A stretch of 46,443 nucleotides of DNA from JAWPMT01 sp964653795 (GTDB lineage Bacteria > Bacteroidota > Bacteroidia > Cytophagales > Cyclobacteriaceae): assembly GCA_964653795.1 (NCBI GenBank), contig CAZZHO010000008.1, forward strand, positions 1 through 46,443, in the 5' to 3' direction. Positions 33,377 to 42,173 of the stretch are shown piece after piece. The position numbers and the translations under genes are program-made. Position 1 is the first letter of the stretch, and each line of letters opens with the position of its first letter. A model generated the notes under the pieces. That model had not been told where the DNA came from. It was given only the letters and a program-made list of their open reading frames with translations, and did no database searches.

Positions 33377-34076
33377 ATTGAAGTGGTTGGTTTTGTTGGT
33401 GGCTTTTTGCTTAGCTGACAAAACGATAGGGCAAGAACAACCTAAGAAAGACTTGATCATAAAAAGTAAGGAACCGCTAGATCCTAATAGATATCAGGAG
33501 TTTCGAGGTAATGCTTATTTATTCGAAGATTGGGCCAAAGCCAACATCTACAGTAATGATGGCTATGTATTTGAGGACGTTATTACCAATTACAACGCCC
33601 TTGAGAATGAGGTTGAAATCAAGTTTGATGATCAGATACAAACGCTGGATAAACGTCATTACTCACGTATTGAGGTCCTCAACACAAAAAACCCAGAGAA
33701 TATACATAGTGAGGTAGGTGATAAAACTATTCTTCAGCGAGGCATTCATCCTGACCAATTCCTTGGATATTTTGTCTTGCTCTACAATAGCCCTACTGTC
33801 ACGTTGCTGAAATCCAAAGAAGTCCGTAAGGAGGTAAGGACCATTAATGATTATGGCAAGAACATAGATATCAATTTCCTGGTCGAAACCTTGAAATATT
33901 ACCTAATAGTTGATGGAGCTTCCAATCTGGTTAGATTAAAGAAAAGCTCTCTCATCGATCAGCTGGACAATCAGTCCGAGCTTGAGAAGTTCGTGAAAAA
34001 GAACAAGCTCAAGATCAAAAACGAGGAAACAGCGATCCAATTACTGGAATACTACACCAGCTTGAAAGGCAGCTAA
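33357..34076 (+). CDS. Secreted protein of unknown function, paralogue of the 15799-16491 product
   Basis: 239 residues. A basic start (MYRRKFELK) and hydrophobic stretch WLVLLVAFCLA make a signal peptide ending near TIGQ. The mature part parallels the 15799-16491 protein (KSKEPLDPNRYQ, AYLFEDW, a RGIHPDQFLGYFV segment). It ends in a charged helical region. The ATG overlaps the SixA-like gene by 20 nt, implying co-transcription. The stop abuts the hslU stop on the other strand (34076/34077). Function unknown. Confidence 0.78.
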   Translation: MYRRKFELKWLVLLVAFCLADKTIGQEQPKKDLIIKSKEPLDPNRYQEFRGNAYLFEDWAKANIYSNDGYVFEDVITNYNALENEVEIKFDDQIQTLDKRHYSRIEVLNTKNPENIHSEVGDKTILQRGIHPDQFLGYFVLLYNSPTVTLLKSKEVRKEVRTINDYGKNIDINFLVETLKYYLIVDGASNLVRLKKSSLIDQLDNQSELEKFVKKNKLKIKNEETAIQLLEYYTSLKGS

Positions 34077-35453
34077 TTACAGAATGTACTGACTCAAATC
34101 CTTATTGCTGATTAGTCCTGAAAGTCGTTCGACTACCATGTCTTTGGTGATGACTACCTGCGCATTGGCACCGATCTTATCAGGAATATCAAACAAGATA
34201 TCGTTCAGTAGTTTGCTCATTACCGTATGAAGCCTTCTGGCTCCAATATTCTCCACTTCCTCATTGATCTGAAAGGCCATCTCTGCAATTTGTTCGAGTG
34301 CATCATCCAAAAACACAAGACTTACGTCCTCTGCATCCAATAAAGCTGTATACTGCTTGGTTAAGGAGTTTTTAGGCTCTTTCAATATCCTTAGGAAATC
34401 CTCTTTGGTCAGATTTTCCAGCTCTACTCTAATTGGGAATCGTCCCTGAAGTTCGGGGATTAGATCAGATGGCTTTGAAAAATGGAAAGCTCCTGCGGCC
34501 ACAAATAAGATGTGATCTGTCTCGATAACACCATATTTAGTATTCACTGCACTTCCTTCCACGATTGGTAGTAAGTCTCTTTGTACACCTTCTCTACTTA
34601 CATCAGGTCCGCTTTTACCTCCACGGCCTCCAGCAATTTTGTCAACTTCATCGATGAAAATAATCCCGGTATTAGATGCTCTTTTGATTGCCTCATCCTT
34701 TACTTCATCCATATCTATCAACTTGGCAGTCTCTTCGTCCATTAGGATTTTCCTGGCCTCACCAATAGATACCTTCCGTTTCTTGGATTTTTTAGGCATC
34801 ATATTTCCTATCATTTCCTGAAGGTTAATCATGCTGGATTCATCCATCATGCCTCCACCTACCATGCCGATATTCGAACCAGAAGGAGCCTGTACGTCAA
34901 TTTCTATTTTTCGCTCATCGAGCTCTCCGTTTTTTACTTTCTCACGGAATTTTTCTCTGGTTTTCTCATTAAGCTCCGTTTCCTCGGTGGAGTTTTGATC
35001 ACCTAGGGCATGCGTCTTTGTTGTAGCCTTTAAAGGTGGAATCAGTGCATCCAAGATTATCGTCTCCACCACTTCTGAGGCCTTTTCTTTTACCTCTTCT
35101 TTTTTAGCAATTCGTACCATGCTCACTGCCTGCTCCACCAGGTCGCGAACCATGCTTTCAACATCGCGACCTACATAACCAACTTCTGTGAACTTTGAAG
35201 CCTCCACTTTGGTGAACGGGGCTTGCGCGATTTTTGCCAGACGCCTGGCAATTTCTGTTTTACCCACTCCTGTTGACCCAATGAGGAGAATGTTGTTGGG
35301 TACGATTTCCTTTTGGATATCGTCCTTCACATTCATTCTTCGCCATCTATTCCTTAAAGCAATGGCCACATTTTTCTTGGCATCTTTTTGGCCGATGATA
35401 TACTTATCAAGCTCCTCAACAATCTGCTTGGGTGTGAAATTCATTTCTTTCAT
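34077..35453 (-). CDS. hslU: ATP-dependent protease ATPase subunit HslU
   Basis: 458 residues. AAA+ unfoldase that feeds the HslV peptidase in the cytoplasm. Seen: TPKQIVEELDKYIIGQKDAKKNVAIALRNR start, Walker A GSTGVGKT with Lys65, the HslU-specific I-domain (about 110-240), Walker B IIFIDEVDKIA and the GARRLHTVMSKLL sensor region. The terminal YIL-type end (SQYIL) fits docking into HslV. hslV is not adjacent and not in the window. The start lies 1 nt after the porQ stop, so it is the third gene of lon-porQ-hslU. Confidence 0.97.
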   Translation of the reverse strand: MKEMNFTPKQIVEELDKYIIGQKDAKKNVAIALRNRWRRMNVKDDIQKEIVPNNILLIGSTGVGKTEIARRLAKIAQAPFTKVEASKFTEVGYVGRDVESMVRDLVEQAVSMVRIAKKEEVKEKASEVVETIILDALIPPLKATTKTHALGDQNSTEETELNEKTREKFREKVKNGELDERKIEIDVQAPSGSNIGMVGGGMMDESSMINLQEMIGNMMPKKSKKRKVSIGEARKILMDEETAKLIDMDEVKDEAIKRASNTGIIFIDEVDKIAGGRGGKSGPDVSREGVQRDLLPIVEGSAVNTKYGVIETDHILFVAAGAFHFSKPSDLIPELQGRFPIRVELENLTKEDFLRILKEPKNSLTKQYTALLDAEDVSLVFLDDALEQIAEMAFQINEEVENIGARRLHTVMSKLLNDILFDIPDKIGANAQVVITKDMVVERLSGLISNKDLSQYIL

Positions 35454-35454
35454 T

Positions 35455-36450
35455 TCAAAATATCTTCTTGGTTTGTGCGAGGTTGGTACTAATCCCCAAT
35501 GTGTTCATCCCCCCCGCGGCATGGTAAGTTGCCCTGGAGAAGGTAAAATCGAACTTTTTAATCTTAATATTAAAGCCAAAGCTAAACCCTGCTCCGTAGT
35601 TGCCTTGTACCAGTCTTAGCTCTTGGTTCCTGAGATGATCATATCCCACCATAGCGGTGAAGGCCTTGCCAATGTATAGCTCCACTCCGGCTGACAAATG
35701 GCGAAAAAATGAATCTATATTCGATGCATTCTCATCATCATTCGGGTTCTGATGAAAATAGCCGAGATCATTTCCCAACATGGAGAAATTAATGTTGAAA
35801 CGAGCAGGCATGTATTTGGGCTTGAAACTTGTTCCTATCTGAATGTCAGTAGGGAGATCAACTTCTGATCCAACATAGTCATCTATTACAAACCCAAGGT
35901 TTTTGATTACAAGTCCCACTGTAAAATCCTTGTTAGGCACTTGGAATGTGCCACCTAAGTCCGAAGCTATAGCTGAGGCTCCAAATCCATCAATAGAAGT
36001 GTGAATAAACTTAAGATTCGCACCCAATACGAATAGGCCGAGGCGGTGGCTCTTAGATAACTGGGCTACATAATCTTGCGGGGAAAATGAACCAAGGTTA
36101 GTCCCAATGTTGTCAGTGCGATTGAAACTACCATAATTCAAATAAGAAAGGCTGATGGCCATGGGTCCAATAGCTTTCGTATTGAACGCGTATCCGGCAT
36201 TGAGAAGGTTAATGCCTCCGAAAAATGGCGAATATTGTAAATATATGTCCTGCAGCTCCACAGAATCCAGCAAGGCAGGATTCTCACCTACAAGACTAAG
36301 GTCTCTTTCAGCAAGGGCTATAGGATCTCCTCCGAGTGCTGAAGCTCTTGCGCTTGATGGCAAGCTCAATACTCCAAAACCATTATTACCAGTTTGGGCC
36401 AAGCAAGTGCTAAAAGCAAGAACAAAGTAAAAGGGGAGGATTAATTTCAA
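35455..36450 (-). CDS. porQ: Type IX secretion system outer-membrane protein PorQ
   Basis: 331 residues with signal peptide (to LAQ, about residue 19). A PorV/FadL-like beta-barrel: SLPSSARASALGGDPIALAERDLSLVGENPALLD at the start of the mature part, repeated aromatic strands (ISLSYLNYGSF, GAGFSFGFNIKIKKFDFTFS), ending NTLGISTNL. In Porphyromonas PorQ belongs to the cell-surface attachment complex with PorU, PorV and PorZ. Start: TTG at 36450 forming TTGA with the lon stop; no ATG precedes the signal peptide. Tightly coupled to lon and hslU. Confidence 0.9.
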   Translation of the reverse strand: MKLILPFYFVLAFSTCLAQTGNNGFGVLSLPSSARASALGGDPIALAERDLSLVGENPALLDSVELQDIYLQYSPFFGGINLLNAGYAFNTKAIGPMAISLSYLNYGSFNRTDNIGTNLGSFSPQDYVAQLSKSHRLGLFVLGANLKFIHTSIDGFGASAIASDLGGTFQVPNKDFTVGLVIKNLGFVIDDYVGSEVDLPTDIQIGTSFKPKYMPARFNINFSMLGNDLGYFHQNPNDDENASNIDSFFRHLSAGVELYIGKAFTAMVGYDHLRNQELRLVQGNYGAGFSFGFNIKIKKFDFTFSRATYHAAGGMNTLGISTNLAQTKKIF

Positions 36451-38921
36451 GCTGGATCTTTTTCTGGGATCACCAATTGTACTGGATTAGAGACTTGTTC
36501 TTTGAGTAAGGCTATTTTCAATACCTCCGATACCTCATCCACAAAGTGGATCTTCAACCCTTTCACGTAGTTATCACCTATATCCTCAAAGTCCTTTTTA
36601 TTGCGATTACAGAGAATTATTTCTTTAATTCCAGCTCTCTTAGCTGCAAGTATTTTTTCTCTAATTCCTCCAACGGGAAGTACTTTTCCTCGAAGCGTGA
36701 TTTCACCAGTCATGGCGAGTTTGCTCTTTATCTTTCGCTGTGTAAATACTGAAGCCAGGGCGGTCAACATAGTGATACCAGCCGAAGGACCATCTTTTGG
36801 TACAGCACCTGCAGGGACGTGTACATGAAGGTCGTAGTTTTCAAAAATACGATAGTCCAAACCCAACAGCTCTGCATTTGACTTAAGAAAAGATAACGCC
36901 GTAATAGCCGATTCTTTCATGACATCCCCAAGCTGTCCACTCAATGTCAATTTGCCTTTACCGCGACTTACGCTAGCTTCAATAAAAAGTATATCTCCAC
37001 CCACTGGAGTCCAGGCTAGACCGGTTGCGACACCAGCATGATCATTGTTTTCATACTGCTCCTTGTCAAAGATTTCAGGACCTAGAATTTTTCTTACCCG
37101 CTCCTCGGTGATTTTGGAAGTTTGATCTTCCTCCTCTAAGGCTATGCTCTTAGCGATGTTCCTACAAATCGAAGCAATTCTTTTCTCCAGGCCTCTAACA
37201 CCTGATTCACGGGTATAGTCATTGACTACTTTCAATACCGATTTAGCATCAAAGGAGATGTCTTTAGTTTTAAGTCCATGCTCTTTCCGCTGTTTTGGGA
37301 TCAAGTGCTTTTTGGCAATCTCCACCTTCTCCTCAATGGTGTAACCCGAGATCTCAATGATTTCCATTCTGTCTCTAAGTGCGGGCTGTATGGTATCGAG
37401 AGAGTTAGCGGTAGCTATGAACAGAATCTTAGATAGGTCGTAATCTACCTCAACATAGTTGTCTTTAAATGCCGTATTCTGCTCAGGGTCCAAGACTTCC
37501 AATAGTGCTGCAGATGGATCTCCTCGAAAATCACTGCTTACTTTATCTATCTCATCCAGTATGAAGACAGGATTTGAAGACTCAGCTTTTTTGATGTTCT
37601 GGATTACTTTACCTGGCATGGCACCTATATATGTTTTCCTATGGCCGCGTATCTCCGCTTCATCATGTACACCTCCAAGTGACATCCGAACATATTTTCG
37701 ATTCAATGCTTCTGCTATTGATTTGCCCAGAGAAGTTTTACCAACACCAGGAGGGCCATAAAGGCACAGGATTGGTCCTTTCAGATCGTTTTTAAGCTTT
37801 CTTACCGCCAGGTACTCTAAGATGCGTTCTTTGACTTTTTCCAGACCATAATGCTGTTCATCTAAGATCTTAGCGGCATTCTTCAGGTCAAAATTATCAT
37901 CTGTGTATTCCTGCCAGGGAAGATCTACTAGCAACTCGGCATAGCTCATCGCCACGGGATACTCTGCTGCTGAAGGGTTCATTCTTCCGATCTTCTCCAC
38001 TTCTTTAGCAAAATGCTTTGCCACCTCTTCAGGCCAATTCTTTTTCGCAGCTTTCTTTTTCAGACCTTGCAGTTCCTGGTCGGGACCTCCCTGTCCTAGT
38101 TCGTCCTGAAGTACCTTCATCTGCTGTCGAAGAAAATAATCTCGCTGCTGTTGGTCGATATCGGAATGTACTTTATTCTGTATCTCCTGTTTCAATTCAA
38201 GCATCTGTATGTCCTTCAGCATGAATTGGAGTAGTTTCTCAGCTCTTTTCTTCGGATGATTGATCTCTAACAATCCCTGCTTTTCTGCTACTGAAGCATT
38301 AATATTTGAGCTTAAGAAGTGCGTTAAAAACGCAGCATTGTCAATATTCTCAAGTGCTATTTGAGCTTCTTTAGGAATCTCAGGGTTTAGCTTCATGATT
38401 TTGTTGGCAGCTTCTTTTAGCGATTGATTGATCGCAGCTACTTCCTCAACATCCTCACTGATTTCACCTTCTTGTAATACCGAGTAATTGACCTTGAGAA
38501 AAGGCTCGTTTGAGACGATCTGCTCCATTTGGAACCTTTTCTGCCCTTGGATAATAATGGTCGTATTACCATCTGGTAACACTAGCATTTTGATGATTTT
38601 GGCTATGGTGCCTACCTTAAAAAGATCATCAGAACTTGGATCTTCCTCCTTGTTGTTTCGTTGGGCTATGACGCCAATTATTCTATCTCCTTTATAAGCT
38701 TTTTTTACCAGCTTAATGGATTTTTGGCGACCGACAGTAATAGGTATCACCACCCCAGGAAATAAAACAGTATTTCTTATTGGTAGCACTGGAAGCTCTT
38801 CTGGAAGGTTTTCGTCTAAAAGTTCTTCGGAATTGCCTGATTGAACAATTTGAATCAGTTCCTCAGATTCATCGTCAACGAAATTTGGAAGTAAGATTTG
38901 AAAATCTTTATTGTCAAACAT
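36447..38921 (-). CDS. lon: Lon protease (endopeptidase La)
   Basis: 824 residues, full-length LonA. N-terminal substrate domain (about 40-245, LPVLPIRNTVLFPGVVIPI), AAA+ module with Walker A GPPGVGKTS (Lys395) and FILDEIDKV, and the C-terminal peptidase with Ser713 in DGPSAGITM and the catalytic Lys near 756 in GGIREK. It degrades damaged and regulatory proteins in the cytoplasm. It leads the lon-porQ-hslU series and is divergent from the PorE-like gene. A 13-bp palindrome, TGTCAA-A-TTGACA (38931-38943), lies 9 bases before the ATG. Confidence 0.98.
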   Translation of the reverse strand: MFDNKDFQILLPNFVDDESEELIQIVQSGNSEELLDENLPEELPVLPIRNTVLFPGVVIPITVGRQKSIKLVKKAYKGDRIIGVIAQRNNKEEDPSSDDLFKVGTIAKIIKMLVLPDGNTTIIIQGQKRFQMEQIVSNEPFLKVNYSVLQEGEISEDVEEVAAINQSLKEAANKIMKLNPEIPKEAQIALENIDNAAFLTHFLSSNINASVAEKQGLLEINHPKKRAEKLLQFMLKDIQMLELKQEIQNKVHSDIDQQQRDYFLRQQMKVLQDELGQGGPDQELQGLKKKAAKKNWPEEVAKHFAKEVEKIGRMNPSAAEYPVAMSYAELLVDLPWQEYTDDNFDLKNAAKILDEQHYGLEKVKERILEYLAVRKLKNDLKGPILCLYGPPGVGKTSLGKSIAEALNRKYVRMSLGGVHDEAEIRGHRKTYIGAMPGKVIQNIKKAESSNPVFILDEIDKVSSDFRGDPSAALLEVLDPEQNTAFKDNYVEVDYDLSKILFIATANSLDTIQPALRDRMEIIEISGYTIEEKVEIAKKHLIPKQRKEHGLKTKDISFDAKSVLKVVNDYTRESGVRGLEKRIASICRNIAKSIALEEEDQTSKITEERVRKILGPEIFDKEQYENNDHAGVATGLAWTPVGGDILFIEASVSRGKGKLTLSGQLGDVMKESAITALSFLKSNAELLGLDYRIFENYDLHVHVPAGAVPKDGPSAGITMLTALASVFTQRKIKSKLAMTGEITLRGKVLPVGGIREKILAAKRAGIKEIILCNRNKKDFEDIGDNYVKGLKIHFVDEVSEVLKIALLKEQVSNPVQLVIPEKDPA

Positions 38922-38930
38922 TCGGTATTA

Positions 38931-38943
38931 TGTCAAATTGACA
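38931..38943. promoter_or_regulatory. Palindrome in front of lon
   Basis: TGTCAA and TTGACA around one A. On the minus strand it contains TCAATTTG, one mismatch from the TAnnTTTG -7 box, so it may be operator, promoter or both. Confidence 0.35.
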
Positions 38944-39011
38944 GATTTCTTGGCGTAGATTAATACAATAACGTACGGGGAATAATGGTTTCAATGAGTA
39001 TGCCAAACTAA

Positions 39012-39041
39012 TTGATCCTCTAATATTGGTGCTTATCTTTG
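39012..39041 (+). promoter_or_regulatory. Promoter of the PorE-like gene
   Basis: TTG (39012-39014), 19 nt, TATCTTTG (39034-39041): a full match to the Bacteroidota consensus. It places the transcript start downstream of 39026 and so supports the ATG at 39080 as start codon. Confidence 0.75.
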
Positions 39042-39079
39042 GTGAAAGATGCAAATTTGACAGACTTTGTTGTCGTCGT

Positions 39080-40855
39080 ATGAAATGGCTGGTGTTACAT
39101 AGTGGAAGAGCTTTGATATTGTTGCTGTTAGCATCAACAGTCGCTTTTGGACAATTCAAGCGAAAGAAACAGGTTGAAATCAACACAGATACCCTACCGA
39201 AAGACGTCAATCTCAATATTTACCAATTCGAGAATATCGGTAAGATTGACTATTACTACAATGCTTCCAAAATTGAGCGATTAAGAAGGCTGGAACGAGA
39301 ACAGAATTGGGAGGACCTATATGTAGCGCTCAAGGATTATGTCAAAAGGTTCGGGATTCAGAACTTCTACAAGGACACACGCTACATCTGGCGACTTGCG
39401 AAATTGACTGAACTTTTTGGTGACTATGAAGAGGCAAGAACCCTTTATCGGCTTGTTTTGAGGCATCATCATCAGGGAATTGACATTAAGGAAATCGAGA
39501 TTTACTACGATTCGCTTAACAATGTGGAGGCTGATGAATACGTGCCAATTGATTATTACTATGAATTGGTAGAACATAGAAAGTTGATCGATACACTGAG
39601 ACCTCCGAGAGGCGTGCTCCTCAACATGGGAACGGCTGTAAATAGCAGTAAAGCAGATTATGGGCCGACTCTTAGTTTGACGGACGACCTATTGATTTTT
39701 ACATCCAAAAGGAACAATCTGGACCTTTCTATTAGACGGAGGGATAATGAAGACTTATTCATCACCAGAAAGGATGATTATGGTATATGGTCGGAGGCTT
39801 CTCCTGTAGCTGGACTGAATTCATTGTACAATGAGGGTAGTGCAGTACTAAGCAGAGATGGCAAGACTTTATATTTCTCAAGGTGTGAGTGCATCGACTG
39901 TTATGGTGATTGTGATTTATTCGTAACAACCTTGCAGGAAGATAGTACTTGGGGGGAAGTGAAGAATCTTGGGGTGAATGTCAATAGCGTAAGTTGGGAC
40001 TCGCATCCTTCGTTGAGTCACTCTGAAGACACGCTGTACTTTGCTTCTGATAGATTAGGTGGATTTGGACTAGCTGATATCTATTTCACCTGGAAGAACG
40101 TCAATGGTACTTGGGCAGTAGCACAAAACCTTGGTCCAGTGATCAATACCAGAAACAACGATGTAAGTCCTTTTTATCATCCGGTCTTTAAGATGCTGTA
40201 TTTTACTTCCAATGGTCAGCTGTACAATTTTGGAGAATATGATATCTACAAGTCAGAGTATGTTGATGGAGACTGGAACGAACCCCACAATATTGGACCA
40301 TTGGTCAATGGCAGGGGTAGTGAGTTTTACTTTACTATAGACTCAGAGTCAAGGAACTTATTTTATTCCCGGAGTTCAAGTCGAGATCTTAACAAGCAGG
40401 ATTTGTATTCTTTCCCTTTGCCTATGGAAGCGCAACCCTTGGCCAATACGCAATTGACGGGGACGCTAACTGACTCACTTACGGGCACACCATTCCGAGG
40501 GATAGTATCGATTATCGATCTGGATGAAGGCATAGAAGTAGCGCCCCGATTCCTGAGAGCAGATGGAAGCTTTGAGTTNNNNNNNNNNNNNNNNNNNNNN
40601 NNNNNNNNNNNNNNNNNNNNNNNNNNNNNNNNNNNNNNNNNNNNNNNNNNNNNNNNNNNNNNNNNNNNNNNNNNNNNNATCGTGCTCTTTGCCGGAATCC
40701 ACGAAAGCCGGGTGGAACATGAAGGTTATGGTAGTTCGAAACCAGTAATGGTTGAAAACTCAGAATCCGATAAGGCCTTCAATCGTCGGGTGGAATTTGA
40801 GATATATCGACCTGCTCCTCTAGTGCAAGTCGATACAGTCCCAGAAGAAAATTAG
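39080..40855 (+). CDS. PorE-like protein: TPR, PD40 propeller, CRD and OmpA-like domain (interrupted by assembly gap)
   Basis: Start ATG 39080 begins a signal peptide (MKWLVLHSGRALILLLLASTVAFG) and follows the promoter at 39012-39041. Helical TPR-like repeats (about 45-130) come first, then PD40/WD-like strands (about 190-450: YGPTLSLTDDLLIFTSKR, HPSLSHSEDTLYFASDRLGGFGLADIYF), then the start of a carboxypeptidase-like domain (LTGTLTDSLTGTPFRG). The 100-N gap hides the rest of that domain and most of an OmpA-like domain, whose end is visible as HEGYGSSKPV and NRRVEFEI. This order matches PorE, a periplasmic peptidoglycan-binding T9SS protein, but other Bacteroidota proteins share it. True length is greater than shown. 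Confidence 0.85.
   Translation: MKWLVLHSGRALILLLLASTVAFGQFKRKKQVEINTDTLPKDVNLNIYQFENIGKIDYYYNASKIERLRRLEREQNWEDLYVALKDYVKRFGIQNFYKDTRYIWRLAKLTELFGDYEEARTLYRLVLRHHHQGIDIKEIEIYYDSLNNVEADEYVPIDYYYELVEHRKLIDTLRPPRGVLLNMGTAVNSSKADYGPTLSLTDDLLIFTSKRNNLDLSIRRRDNEDLFITRKDDYGIWSEASPVAGLNSLYNEGSAVLSRDGKTLYFSRCECIDCYGDCDLFVTTLQEDSTWGEVKNLGVNVNSVSWDSHPSLSHSEDTLYFASDRLGGFGLADIYFTWKNVNGTWAVAQNLGPVINTRNNDVSPFYHPVFKMLYFTSNGQLYNFGEYDIYKSEYVDGDWNEPHNIGPLVNGRGSEFYFTIDSESRNLFYSRSSSRDLNKQDLYSFPLPMEAQPLANTQLTGTLTDSLTGTPFRGIVSIIDLDEGIEVAPRFLRADGSFEXXXXXXXXXXXXXXXXXXXXXXXXXXXXXXXXXXIVLFAGIHESRVEHEGYGSSKPVMVENSESDKAFNRRVEFEIYRPAPLVQVDTVPEEN
40579..40678. other. Assembly gap of 100 N
   Basis: Exactly 100 undetermined bases, the conventional size for a scaffold gap of unknown length. 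It falls inside the PorE-like gene. Confidence 0.99.
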
Positions 40856-40859
40856 TGCT

Positions 40860-42173
40860 TTAGAAGAACTTGGAGATGTCGTTAAAGATGGCAAATACCA
40901 TCAATCCAAGTATCAATACCATTCCTACTTTTTGGGCATTCTCTAAGAACTTATCTGAAGGCTTTCGGCCGGTAACGATTTCCCATGATAGAAACATTAC
41001 ATGGCCTCCATCCAAAGCCGGGATAGGTAAAAGATTCATAAATGCCAGTACCATGGATAGCATTCCTGTGATGTTCCAAAATCTCAGCCAATCCCAGGTA
41101 CCCCCGAAAATGCCGGCGATTCCAATAGGTCCGGAAATTGAGTTCCTTGGTGAAATGTCACCTGAGAAGATTTTCCCGAATGCGCGGATGTTGTTCCATA
41201 CGATAGCGAAAGCTTCATGTGTGCCCAGCGGAATGGATTCGATAAAGGAATACTCGATGGTGGAGTAGTCCATTCTCGCTTTAGGGTTGAATCCTACTTT
41301 TCCATTCTCATCTACTATCAAGCTGAGCATCACTTCTTTTCCATCTCTTTCGACTAGCACGTCAACACTGCCATTCTTTTCAGCTTCAAGAATGGGTCCG
41401 ACTTCATCATAGAATTCGATTTCTTGACCATTGATGGTTTTGAAGATGTCACCAACTAGTAATCCGCCTTGTATGGCATTACTACCTTTTGGGATTCTGC
41501 CAACTTCGAAAGGCATCCTGAAATAGATGAAGTCAGTTCTTGTTGACCCATCTGCAAGTTCGTCCAAGAAGTCATTTGGAATGTCTATCCTTAGCTCCTC
41601 ACCATTCCTATCTATCGTGTAGTAGCTGTTTTCAGTAAGCAATACATCGGCACTACTTAGATCGGTGAATTTTTCAAAATCATTACCATTGATGTTGATG
41701 ATTTTGTCACCAGTTTTTAGTCCAATTTTCTCTCCCAATTCATAGGCGACAATTCCATGTTCGTTGAGCTGATCTTTTGATAGGTAGGTATCGCCTTGGG
41801 TGTAAGTCATCAGGACGAAAATGATGATCCCTGTAATCACATTGACGATAATTCCTCCGAGCATTACGATTAGTCTTTGCCAGGCAGGCTTAGCTCGAAA
41901 CTCCCAAGGTTCAGGTTCTGCATTTAGACTTTTAGTGTCGAGAGATTCGTCAATCATACCCGTGATTTTCACGAATCCTCCCAAAGGAATAGCGCCGATT
42001 GAGTATTCTGTCTCGCCAAATTTCTTTCCCCATATTTTTGGAGGAAATCCAATGGAGTACTTTTCTACTCTCATGCCAAATGCTTTGGCTGCCAATAAAT
42101 GGCCTAACTCATGCACCCCCACTAAAATCGAAAGGCCCAAAAGCAACTGAGCCGTCATGATTATTCCTTCCAT
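40860..42173 (-). CDS. rseP: Site-2 intramembrane metalloprotease RseP
   Basis: 437 residues. Zinc protease that cuts within the membrane, in other bacteria releasing sigma factors or clearing signal peptides. HEXXH motif His21-Glu-Leu-Gly-His25 in the first helix; two PDZ-like regions between the membrane parts (about 125-200 and 210-300); second zinc-site motif NLLPIPALDGGH near residue 390. Start overlaps the dxr stop (TAATG at 42171-42175). No anti-sigma factor gene is close. Third gene of GH3-dxr-rseP. Confidence 0.95.
   Translation of the reverse strand: MEGIIMTAQLLLGLSILVGVHELGHLLAAKAFGMRVEKYSIGFPPKIWGKKFGETEYSIGAIPLGGFVKITGMIDESLDTKSLNAEPEPWEFRAKPAWQRLIVMLGGIIVNVITGIIIFVLMTYTQGDTYLSKDQLNEHGIVAYELGEKIGLKTGDKIININGNDFEKFTDLSSADVLLTENSYYTIDRNGEELRIDIPNDFLDELADGSTRTDFIYFRMPFEVGRIPKGSNAIQGGLLVGDIFKTINGQEIEFYDEVGPILEAEKNGSVDVLVERDGKEVMLSLIVDENGKVGFNPKARMDYSTIEYSFIESIPLGTHEAFAIVWNNIRAFGKIFSGDISPRNSISGPIGIAGIFGGTWDWLRFWNITGMLSMVLAFMNLLPIPALDGGHVMFLSWEIVTGRKPSDKFLENAQKVGMVLILGLMVFAIFNDISKFF

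Noticed and set aside
39026..39079. Upstream start of the PorE-like gene
   Set aside because: It would lie before the -7 box at 39034-39041 and in front of the signal peptide.
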